Of a stretch of DNA of 6,177 nt, positions 1-5,341 are shown piece after piece. The DNA is taken from NCBI GenBank assembly GCA_023389455.1, contig JAEWEJ010000042.1, positions 1 through 6,177 on the forward strand. Reading direction: 5' to 3'. The notes under the pieces are model-generated. The model saw nothing but the letters and a program-made list of their open reading frames with translations. It was not told the origin of the DNA and did not search any database. This DNA comes from Actinomycetes bacterium (lineage in GTDB: Bacteria > Actinomycetota > Actinomycetes > Actinomycetales > Cellulomonadaceae). Numbering within the stretch: position 1 is the first letter of the stretch; each line of letters starts with the position of its first letter. The position numbers and the translations under genes were made by a program.

Positions 1-419
1 TCCTCGTGCTGCGCGAGGGGGCCGCCCCGGACGACGCGGTCGCGCCGCCCGGGCTCGCGCGGGTCGGGGACCTCGACCTCGAGGTGCTCGGTGACGTCCC
101 GTCGCCGCTGCCCGCCGCGGTCGACCAGGCCGCGTTCCGGATCCTCCAGGAGGCCGCGACCAACGCCCGCAAGCACGGCGCCGCCCGCGCCCGGGTGCGC
201 GTGCGCACGCAGGGCGGCGCGCTCGTCGTCGTCGCCGAGAACCCCCTCGCCGCGACCGCTCACGGCCCGGTCGATCCCGCCCTGAGCTCCTCGACCGGCC
301 TGGTGACGATGCGTGAGCGCGCGGCCGCCCTCGGCGGCACGCTCACCGCCGGCCCGGTCGGCGACGTGTGGCGCGTGCGCGCCGCGCTGCCCCTCGACCC
401 CACCCCGGAGGCACCGTGA
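1..419 (+). CDS. Sensor histidine kinase, NarL/DesK type, C-terminal part (5' end outside window)
   Basis: This is the last ~138 codons of a two-component sensor kinase; the first complete codon is at base 3 and the stop is TGA 417-419. The visible part is the HATPase_c ATP-binding domain. The N box is at 147-176 (QEAATNARKHG, with the Glu, Asn and His in the usual places), preceded by FRIL, the usual lead-in for this kinase class. The G box is at about 297-338 (GLVTMRERAAALGG), the form typical of HisKA_3/NarL-type kinases. The usual D-x-G-x-G box is replaced by VAENP near 232-246, a variant that I recall from other actinobacterial kinases of this class. The dimerisation/phosphoacceptor His and any sensor or membrane segments are upstream of the window. 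It overlaps the response regulator gene by 4 bases, so this is its cognate partner. The signal sensed cannot be told from this piece. Confidence 0.93.
   Translation, partial: LVLREGAAPDDAVAPPGLARVGDLDLEVLGDVPSPLPAAVDQAAFRILQEAATNARKHGAARARVRVRTQGGALVVVAENPLAATAHGPVDPALSSSTGLVTMRERAAALGGTLTAGPVGDVWRVRAALPLDPTPEAP
407..411 (+). promoter_or_regulatory. Ribosome binding site deciding the response regulator start
   Basis: GGAGG lies 4 bases upstream of GTG 416. It favours this GTG over an in-frame ATG at 368, which lies inside the kinase gene and would add 16 residues with no match to a receiver domain. The site sits within the last codons of the kinase gene, consistent with translational coupling. 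Confidence 0.8.
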
Positions 420-1081
420 CCGACCAGCCCGTGCGGGTCCTGCTCGCCGACGACCACGCCGCGATCCGCGGCGGGCTGCGCCTGCTGCTGGAGCAGTCCG
501 GGCAGGTCGAGGTCGTCGGGGAGGCGGCCGACGGCGAGGTGGCGGTGCGGCAGGCCCGCGCGCTGCGCCCCGACGTCGTCCTCATGGACGTCCGCATGCC
601 CGGCACCGACGGCATCACCGCGACGACGACGATCGTCGGCGAGCGGCTCGCGGAGGTCGTCGCGCTGACGACGTTCGACCTCGACGAGTACGTCCTCGGC
701 ATGGTCCGGGCGGGCGCCGCGGGGTTCCTGCTCAAGACCGTCGGGGCGGCCGAGCTGGTCGAGGCGGTGCGCCGGGTCGCCGCCGGCGAGGGCGTCCTGG
801 CACCGGAGGTGACACGGCGCCTGCTCGACGCGGTCGCGGCGCACGTCCCCGCCCAGGAGCGCTCCGCGCCGCCGCCCGACGACCGCCTCGCGAGCCTGAC
901 CGCGCGCGAGCGCGACGTGCTAGAGGGGCTCGGCGACGGGCTCTCGAACACCGAGATCGCCGCGCGGCTCGTGGTCTCGGAGACGACCGTGAAGTCCCAC
1001 GTCAGCCACCTGCTCGCCAAGCTCGGGCTGCGGACGCGGCTGCAGGCGGGCGTCCTGGCACGCGACGCCCGGCGCGGGTGA
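416..1081 (+). CDS. Two-component response regulator, NarL/LuxR family
   Basis: A complete 221-residue DNA-binding response regulator, the usual size for the NarL/FixJ family. The receiver domain covers residues ~5-123: the acidic pair is D12-D13, the phospho-acceptor is D58 in LMDVRMPGTDG, the switch Thr is T86 in ALTTF, and the conserved Lys is K107 in FLLKT. A proline-rich linker (~145-157) leads to a LuxR-type helix-turn-helix at ~160-215: LTARERDVL, then NTEIAARLVVSETTVKSHV with the recognition helix, then LLAKLGLRTR. The start is GTG 416, overlapping the kinase stop by 4 bases, with GGAGG just upstream. It should be phosphorylated by that kinase and then bind DNA as a dimer to control transcription. 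Its targets are not shown here; regulators like this often act on a nearby transporter or on their own operon. Confidence 0.96.
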   Translation: MTDQPVRVLLADDHAAIRGGLRLLLEQSGQVEVVGEAADGEVAVRQARALRPDVVLMDVRMPGTDGITATTTIVGERLAEVVALTTFDLDEYVLGMVRAGAAGFLLKTVGAAELVEAVRRVAAGEGVLAPEVTRRLLDAVAAHVPAQERSAPPPDDRLASLTARERDVLEGLGDGLSNTEIAARLVVSETTVKSHVSHLLAKLGLRTRLQAGVLARDARRG

Positions 1082-1285
1082 CGGGAGCGTGCGCGCGACG
1101 CAGGACGTCCCGGTGACCTCCGTCGGCACCGGGCGGCCGTCGACGACCTCGCGCAGCGGGCCCTCGACCACGGCTGGTCGCCGCTGTTCGCCGACCGGTA
1201 CCCGCACGCCGGCGGGCCGGACCACCACGCCGCGTACCTGGAGGACGCGGCCGGGTTCGAGGTGGAGCTGGTCGCGTCGCCCTGA
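1082..1285 (+). pseudogene. 3' remnant of a VOC-superfamily (glyoxalase/bleomycin-resistance-type) gene
   Basis: The frame right after the response regulator stop, which is the same frame, reads through to TGA 1283-1285 and encodes a recognisable C-terminal end of a VOC protein. VDDLAQRALDHGW (from about 1139) is followed by LFADRYPHAGGPDHHAAYL and then GFEVELVA near the end. The His-Ala-Ala-Tyr-Leu-Glu-Asp and Gly-Phe-Glu-Val-Glu patterns fit the last beta strands of the fold, where the metal-ligand Glu normally lies. No ATG or GTG precedes this stretch in frame, and the first half to two thirds of a normal ~120-150-residue VOC protein is absent. Similarity seems to begin around 1120. I read it as a 5'-truncated relic left after a deletion that brought it up to the regulator gene. 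A frameshifted upstream part was sought in the other frames and none was convincing. Family identity rests on recalled motifs, not a search. Confidence 0.72.
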
Positions 1286-1326
1286 GCGCGAGGCCTCTCA
1301 CCGAGCGGGACAAGCGTCCAGCCGGT

Positions 1327-1333
1327 AGGAAGG
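1327..1333 (+). promoter_or_regulatory. Ribosome binding site of the oxidoreductase gene
   Basis: AGGAAGG ends 6 bases before ATG 1340 and supports that start. The 54 bases between the VOC remnant and this ATG show no convincing -10/-35 pair, so the promoter of the oxidoreductase-GH13 unit was not located. Confidence 0.65.
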
Positions 1334-1339
1334 TGGCCC

Positions 1340-2371
1340 ATGGTGCGCGTCGGATTCCACAACTCACACGAGCAGGTCCACCCGTCCGCCCTGCTGGCGG
1401 CCACGCAGCTGGCGGAGCAGCGGGGCTTCGACGCCGCGATGTGCTCCGACCACTGGGCACCGTGGCAGTCGACGCAGGGGCACTCGGGGTTCGCGTGGAC
1501 GTGGCTGGGCTCGGCCCTGGCCACGACCCGGCTGCCGTTCGGCGTCGTCAACGCCCCCGGGCAGCGGTACCACCCGGCGATCATCGCGCAGGCCGCGGCG
1601 ACGCTGGCCGCGATGTACCCGGGGCGGTTCTGGGTGGCGCTCGGCTCGGGCGAGAACATGAACGAGCACATCACCGGCGACGGCTGGCCGCCCAAGCACG
1701 TGCGCGACGCGCGCCTGGTCGAGTGCGTCGACATCATCCGCGCGCTGCTCGACGGCGAGGAGGTCACGCACGACGGCCTCGTCAAGGTCGACCGCGCCAA
1801 GCTGTGGACGCTCCCCGACGTCAAGCCGCTGCTCATCGGCCCGGCGGTGTCCGTCGCGACGGCCCGCAACCACGCGCGGTGGGCCGACGGCCTCGTCACG
1901 GTCAACCAGCCGAAGGACAGGCTGCGGCAGGTCGTCGACGCGTACCGCGACGCCGGCGGCCGCGGCGAGATCTCCCTGCAGGTCCACGTGTCGTTCGCCG
2001 CCACGGACGCCGACGCGCTGCGCCTGGCCCGCGAGCAGTGGGCCGGCAACGCGATCGGCCCGCCCGTGGCGTGGGACCTGGACACCCCCGAGGCGTTCGA
2101 CCAGATCGCCGACAAGGTCAGCGACGACCTGCTGCGCGGCTCGGTGCTCGTCGAGCACGACCCGCACCGCCTCGCCGACCGGCTCGTCGCGCTGGCCGAG
2201 ATCGGCTTCGACGCGCTCTACCTGCACCAGATCGCGACCGACGTCGTCCCGTCGGACGACAAGCACCCCGACGCCGACGACACGGCCACGGCGCCCGCGT
2301 CGTCACTGGAGGCGTTCGTCGACATGGCCGCCGAGCACCTGCTGCCCGTCCTGAAGGAGGTCGGCGCATGA
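1340..2371 (+). CDS. LLM-class flavin/F420-type oxidoreductase (luciferase-like monooxygenase fold)
   Basis: A 343-residue soluble TIM-barrel enzyme of the luciferase-like family. It starts MVRVGFHNSHEQ and carries CSDHWAPW at 35-42, equivalent to the SDHxxPW motif of F420-dependent glucose-6-phosphate dehydrogenase, where the His is catalytic. FGVVNAPGQRYHP lies at 66-78 and ALGSGENMNEH at 99-109; E108 sits where, as I recall, that enzyme has its catalytic Glu. Overall it most resembles the subgroup described as probable non-F420 flavin oxidoreductases (TIGR03885), so FMN may replace F420; the substrate is unknown. Residues ~301-320 form an acidic, Ala/Asp/Thr-rich stretch before the last helix (LEAFVDMAAEHLLPVL), which looks like a disordered insertion and makes the protein somewhat longer than relatives I recall (about 315-325). 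The stop overlaps the GH13 start by 4 bases, so the two are coupled. Family assignment is firm; cofactor and substrate are inference. Confidence 0.9.
   Translation: MVRVGFHNSHEQVHPSALLAATQLAEQRGFDAAMCSDHWAPWQSTQGHSGFAWTWLGSALATTRLPFGVVNAPGQRYHPAIIAQAAATLAAMYPGRFWVALGSGENMNEHITGDGWPPKHVRDARLVECVDIIRALLDGEEVTHDGLVKVDRAKLWTLPDVKPLLIGPAVSVATARNHARWADGLVTVNQPKDRLRQVVDAYRDAGGRGEISLQVHVSFAATDADALRLAREQWAGNAIGPPVAWDLDTPEAFDQIADKVSDDLLRGSVLVEHDPHRLADRLVALAEIGFDALYLHQIATDVVPSDDKHPDADDTATAPASSLEAFVDMAAEHLLPVLKEVGA
2353..2360 (+). promoter_or_regulatory. Strong ribosome binding site deciding the GH13 start
   Basis: GAAGGAGG, nearly a full match to the 16S rRNA anti-Shine-Dalgarno sequence, ends 7 bases before ATG 2368. 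The GH13 frame stays open upstream as far as 1333, but there it only overlies the oxidoreductase gene in another phase. This site and the onset of GH13-like sequence place the start at 2368. Confidence 0.85.
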
Positions 2372-4062
2372 GGATCCGCGACACCGGTGACCTGTGGTGG
2401 AAGTCCGCCGTCATCTACTGCCTCGACGTCGAGACCTACATGGACTGGAACGACGACGGCATCGGCGACCTGCCCGGCCTCGTCCAGCGCATCGACCACC
2501 TGGCCGAGCTGGGCGTGACCTGCCTGTGGCTCATGCCGTTCTACCCGACGGCCGACCGCGACGACGGCTACGACATCACGGACTACTACGGCATCGACCC
2601 GCGCCTGGGCGACGCGGGCGACCTGGTCGAGCTCGTCCGGACCGCGAACGACCGCGGCATCCGGGTCATCGCCGACCTCGTCGTCAACCACACCTCGGAC
2701 CGCCACCCGTGGTTCCGCTCCGCGCGCCGCTCGAAGGACAGCCCGTACCGCGACTGGTACGTGTGGCGCGAGGACGCCCCGCCGGACACGTCGAAGGAGG
2801 TCGTCTTCCCCGACAAGGAGGACGGCATCTGGACGTACGACGAGCAGGCGGAGGCCTGGTACCGGCACCGGTTCTACCGCCACCAGCCGGACCTCAACAC
2901 GGCGAACCCGCAGGTCCGTGACGCGATCGCGAAGGTCGTCGGCTACTGGGCGCAGATGGGCCTGGACGGGTTCCGCGTCGACGCGGTGCCGTTCTTCCTC
3001 GCCGACGCCGCCAACGGCACGGGCGACGACGTCGACCACCCGCACGAGTTCCTGCAGCAGCTGCGCGCGTTCCTGTCGCGGCGCACGGGCGACTCGATCC
3101 TCATGGGCGAGGTCAACCTGCCGTACGACCAGCAGCGCGTGTTCTTCGGTGACCACGACTCCGACGGCGACCACGAGGGCGCCGAGCTGAACCTGCAGTT
3201 CGACTTCGTCCTCATGCAGCAGATGTACCTGGCCCTGGCCCGCCAGGACGCGACGCCGGTCGCGGACACCCTGCGCTCGCGCCCGACCATCCCCTCGGAC
3301 GCCCAGTGGGCGACGTTCGTGCGCAACCACGACGAGCTGACGCTCGACAAGCTCTCGGACGACGAGCGGCAGGAGGTGTTCGACGCCTTCGGCCCCGAGC
3401 CGGAGCACCAGCTCTACGACCGCGGGCTGCGCCGCCGCCTGCCCCCGATGCTCGAGGGCGACCCGCGCCGCGTGCGGATGGTCTACTCCCTGCTGTTCAG
3501 CCTGCCGGGCACCCCGGTGCTGTTCTACGGCGAGGAGATCGGCATGGGCGAGAACCTCGCCGCCGAGGGCCGGCTGGCCGTGCGGACCCCGATGCAGTGG
3601 ACGTCGGGGCGCAACGGCGGGTTCTCCGAGGCGCCGCCGTCGCGGCTGTCCGGCCCGGTGACGCAGGGCGCGTACGCCCCCGAGCACGTCAACGTGTCCG
3701 ACCAGCGGCGGGACCCGGACTCCCTGCTCAACTTCGTCCAGCAGCTGGCCCGGCGGTACCGCGAGTGCCCCGAGCTCGGGTGGACGGAGCACGCGGAGGT
3801 CCTCGACCAGCCGCACCGCGCGGTCCTCGCGCACCGTTCGACGTGGCAGGACGCGTCCATGGTGGCGCTGCACAACCTGGGCTCCGAGGCGGTCCGGGTG
3901 CCGCTGCACCTGCCGGACACCGACGAGGACACCCGGCTCATCGACCTGCTGCGCGACGACGAGCTGGTGCCGGACGAGAAGGGCCGTGTCGAGGTCGAGC
4001 TGGAGGGCTACGGGTACCGCTGGCTGCGGGTCGCGCAGCCCGGCTCACGGCGTCTGATGTGA
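2368..4062 (+). CDS. GH13 alpha-glucoside-active enzyme, trehalose synthase-related
   Basis: A 564-residue cytoplasmic glycoside hydrolase family 13 protein with no signal peptide. The (beta/alpha)8 barrel covers ~10-460. It opens LWWKSAVIYCLDVETYMD, with NDDGIGDLPGL at 28-38. Conserved region I is DLVVNH (103-108). Region II is GFRVDAV with Arg203 and the nucleophile Asp205. Region III is LMGEVN with acid/base Glu248. Region IV is RNHDEL with Asp322. All catalytic residues are present. A B domain lies at ~108-175 and a C-terminal beta domain at ~465-564. RTPMQWTSGRNGGFS near 409 is shared with trehalose synthase and alpha-glucosidases. Likely activity is trehalose/maltose interconversion or alpha-glucosidase/glucosyl transfer. 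It differs from typical TreS in several loops and has no fused maltokinase, so substrate is uncertain. It overlaps and is coupled to the oxidoreductase gene upstream. Confidence 0.93.
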   Translation: MRIRDTGDLWWKSAVIYCLDVETYMDWNDDGIGDLPGLVQRIDHLAELGVTCLWLMPFYPTADRDDGYDITDYYGIDPRLGDAGDLVELVRTANDRGIRVIADLVVNHTSDRHPWFRSARRSKDSPYRDWYVWREDAPPDTSKEVVFPDKEDGIWTYDEQAEAWYRHRFYRHQPDLNTANPQVRDAIAKVVGYWAQMGLDGFRVDAVPFFLADAANGTGDDVDHPHEFLQQLRAFLSRRTGDSILMGEVNLPYDQQRVFFGDHDSDGDHEGAELNLQFDFVLMQQMYLALARQDATPVADTLRSRPTIPSDAQWATFVRNHDELTLDKLSDDERQEVFDAFGPEPEHQLYDRGLRRRLPPMLEGDPRRVRMVYSLLFSLPGTPVLFYGEEIGMGENLAAEGRLAVRTPMQWTSGRNGGFSEAPPSRLSGPVTQGAYAPEHVNVSDQRRDPDSLLNFVQQLARRYRECPELGWTEHAEVLDQPHRAVLAHRSTWQDASMVALHNLGSEAVRVPLHLPDTDEDTRLIDLLRDDELVPDEKGRVEVELEGYGYRWLRVAQPGSRRLM

Positions 4063-4187
4063 CGGCGGGGTGGCCTGCTGAAGCGTTTCGGCACACGGGC
4101 GACCCAGGCAACGCCCAGGAACGTCGCGTACGGTGCCGGAGGCCGTCCACCGATCCGGGGCGGTCTCCCGACACCCGGAGGACCTCC
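4063..4187 (+). promoter_or_regulatory. Gap before the FKBP lipoprotein gene; weak promoter candidate
   Basis: This 125-base gap has no credible gene. TACGGT at 4129-4134 could be a -10 box, but no recognisable -35 lies about 17 bases upstream, so the promoter call is weak. No terminator hairpin with a T-rich tail was seen after the GH13 gene, so read-through into the lipoprotein gene is possible. Confidence 0.25.
4177..4181 (+). promoter_or_regulatory. Ribosome binding site deciding the lipoprotein start
   Basis: GGAGG ends 6 bases before GTG 4188. This start gives a protein that opens directly with a positively charged n-region and lipoprotein signal peptide. The frame is open much further upstream only as a shadow of the GH13 gene. 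The site lies in a short palindrome, CGGAGG-A-CCTCCG (4176-4188). Confidence 0.78.
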
Positions 4188-5159
4188 GTGCGACGTCCCA
4201 CCCACCGCACCGCGCTGCGCGCCGCAGCCGCAGCGCTGGCGCTCAGCCTGACCCTCGCCGCCTGCTCCGGCGACGGAGGGAGCGACGACCAGGCCACGCC
4301 CACCACGCAGGACAGCGGCGCCCCGACCGAGGCCCCCACCGCGAGCGCCGAGGACATCGCCGCGCTCGAGGGCATCACGGTCGAGGGTGACGCCGGCGCC
4401 GAGCCGAAGGTGACGCTGCCCAGCACCCCCTTCACGGTCTCCGCCGCCGTCGCGCGCGTCCTCGACGAGGGCACGGGTGACGAGATCGCCGACGGCGACC
4501 TCATCGACCTGCACTCGGTGTGGGTCAACGGCGCCGACGCCGCGTCGCTGTCGTCGTCGTGGGCCAACGGCAGCCCCGAGCAGATCGTCGTCAGCGAGGC
4601 GTCGCTGGCGCCCGTGCTGACGGACATCCTCGTCGGCGGCAAGGTCGGCACCCGGTTCGTGTTCGCCGTCCCGTCGGGCGAGGACGCCGCGTCCGTCGCC
4701 GTCGCCGAGGTCGTCGCCAAGCGCCCGGGCCGCGCCCAGGGCACCGAGGTCGCGCCCGCCGAGGGCCTGCCCACCGTGACGCTCGCCGACGACGGCGCAC
4801 CCGCGCTGGAGCCCGCGTCCGGTGACGCGCCGACCGAGCTGGTCGTCCAGCCGCTCATCGAGGGCGACGGCCCCGCGGTCGCCGCCGGCCAGACCGTCCT
4901 CGTGCACTACACGGGCTGGCTCTGGGACGGCACGCAGTTCGACTCCTCGTGGGAGCGCAGCGTGCCCTTCCCGGTCGAGAACATCGGCCAGGGCTCGGTC
5001 ATCGCCGGCTGGAACGAGGGCCTCGTGGGCCAGAAGGTCGGCAGCCAGGTCATGCTGGTCGTGCCGCCGGACAAGGGCTACGGCGCCGAGGGCTCGGGCG
5101 AGACGATCCCCGGGAACTCGACGCTCGTCTTCGTGGTCGACATCCTCGCCGCGAGCTGA
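4188..5159 (+). CDS. FKBP-type peptidyl-prolyl isomerase lipoprotein with two FKBP-like domains
   Basis: A 323-residue exported lipoprotein that should speed cis-trans isomerisation of X-Pro bonds in proteins at the outer face of the membrane. The N terminus has Arg residues (2, 3, 7, 11), a hydrophobic core (12-25) and a lipobox LAAC with the lipidated Cys26. A Ser/Thr/Ala/Gly-rich tether covers ~27-60. A first, degenerate FKBP-like domain spans ~74-178 (AAVARVLDEGTGDEIADGD, then LVGGKVGTRFVFAVP); it lacks the Tyr, Phe-Asp and Trp of the active site. The second domain (~217-323) keeps them: HYTGW (Tyr241), TQFDSSW (Phe251-Asp252), GSVIAGW (Val271, Ile272, Trp275), GYGAEG (Tyr298), then ETIPGNSTLVFVVDI. 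It starts at GTG 4188 with GGAGG 6 bases upstream. The first domain may be a chaperone or scaffold module. A strong terminator follows. Family and export calls are firm; client proteins are unknown. Confidence 0.94.
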   Translation: MRRPTHRTALRAAAAALALSLTLAACSGDGGSDDQATPTTQDSGAPTEAPTASAEDIAALEGITVEGDAGAEPKVTLPSTPFTVSAAVARVLDEGTGDEIADGDLIDLHSVWVNGADAASLSSSWANGSPEQIVVSEASLAPVLTDILVGGKVGTRFVFAVPSGEDAASVAVAEVVAKRPGRAQGTEVAPAEGLPTVTLADDGAPALEPASGDAPTELVVQPLIEGDGPAVAAGQTVLVHYTGWLWDGTQFDSSWERSVPFPVENIGQGSVIAGWNEGLVGQKVGSQVMLVVPPDKGYGAEGSGETIPGNSTLVFVVDILAAS

Positions 5160-5178
5160 CGACCGCCTGACGCACGAC

Positions 5179-5230
5179 CGACGGGCCGGACCACCTCTCC
5201 TGGCGAGAGAGGTCCGGCCCGTCGTCGTTC
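5179..5230 (+). terminator. Intrinsic (rho-independent) terminator after the FKBP gene
   Basis: Twenty bases after the lipoprotein stop there is a perfect 14-bp stem, 5179-5192 paired with 5211-5224 (CGACGGGCCGGACC on the left arm). It continues after a small A-C/A bulge into a further 5 bp, CTCTC 5195-5199 with GAGAG 5205-5209, closing on a 5-base loop CTGGC. The tail GTCGTCGTT has few Ts, as is common in actinobacterial terminators. It should end transcription of the FKBP gene and insulate the EF-G-like gene. Confidence 0.85.
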
Positions 5231-5239
5231 CCCCGGTGG

Positions 5240-5264
5240 TGGCACCCTCGCCGTGACGGTGCCA
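5240..5264 (+). repeat. Second short inverted repeat in the FKBP/EF-G-like intergenic region
   Basis: TGGCACC (5240-5246) and GGTGCCA (5258-5264) form a perfect 7-bp inverted repeat with an 11-base loop, just downstream of the main terminator. It has no T tail. It could be a back-up hairpin or a regulator site upstream of the next promoter; it may also be chance in GC-rich DNA. Confidence 0.45.
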
Positions 5265-5276
5265 GGGACCCTCGTC

Positions 5277-5306
5277 CTGCCGTCCGGGGTCCGCTCGTCC
5301 TACGCT
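5277..5306 (+). promoter_or_regulatory. Candidate promoter of the EF-G-like gene
   Basis: TACGCT at 5301-5306 fits the actinobacterial -10 pattern (TAnnnT) and lies 35 bases before the ATG. About 18 bases upstream is CTGCCG (5277-5282), only a weak -35. The strong terminator upstream implies that a promoter must exist in this gap, but the exact site is uncertain. Confidence 0.35.
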
Positions 5307-5341
5307 GGCCGGAAGTTCACCTCCAGCGTGGGAGGGTCCAG

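Noticed and set aside
1089..1328. 79-codon + strand frame between the regulator and oxidoreductase genes
   Set aside because: Its translation is Arg/Thr/Ser-rich without a motif; the neighbouring frame over the same bases carries the VOC-like sequence.
343..2115. Long minus-strand open frame of 590 codons
   Set aside because: It overlies the response regulator and oxidoreductase genes, its translation is Arg/Ser/Thr/Pro-rich with no domain, and it reflects the lack of stop codons in GC-rich antisense DNA.
2218..3909. Long minus-strand open frame of 563 codons opposite the GH13 gene
   Set aside because: The translation is a Val/Arg/Asp-rich antisense mirror of GH13 codons with no recognisable motif.
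1333..4062. A 909-codon frame that would make the GH13 enzyme a fusion with a ~345-residue N-terminal domain
   Set aside because: The upstream part is Arg/Ala/Gly-rich out-of-phase reading of the oxidoreductase gene. GH13 homology begins at ATG 2368 behind a strong ribosome binding site.
4118..4147. Possible extracytoplasmic-stress sigma factor promoter, GGAAC then CCGTC, before the FKBP gene
   Set aside because: The spacing between the end of GGAAC and CGTC is about 21 bases, too long for this promoter class, and the second element is not a good match.
3306..4187. N-terminal extension of the FKBP protein over the GH13 gene
   Set aside because: It is an out-of-phase shadow. The GTG at 4188 has a good ribosome binding site and yields a proper lipoprotein signal peptide.
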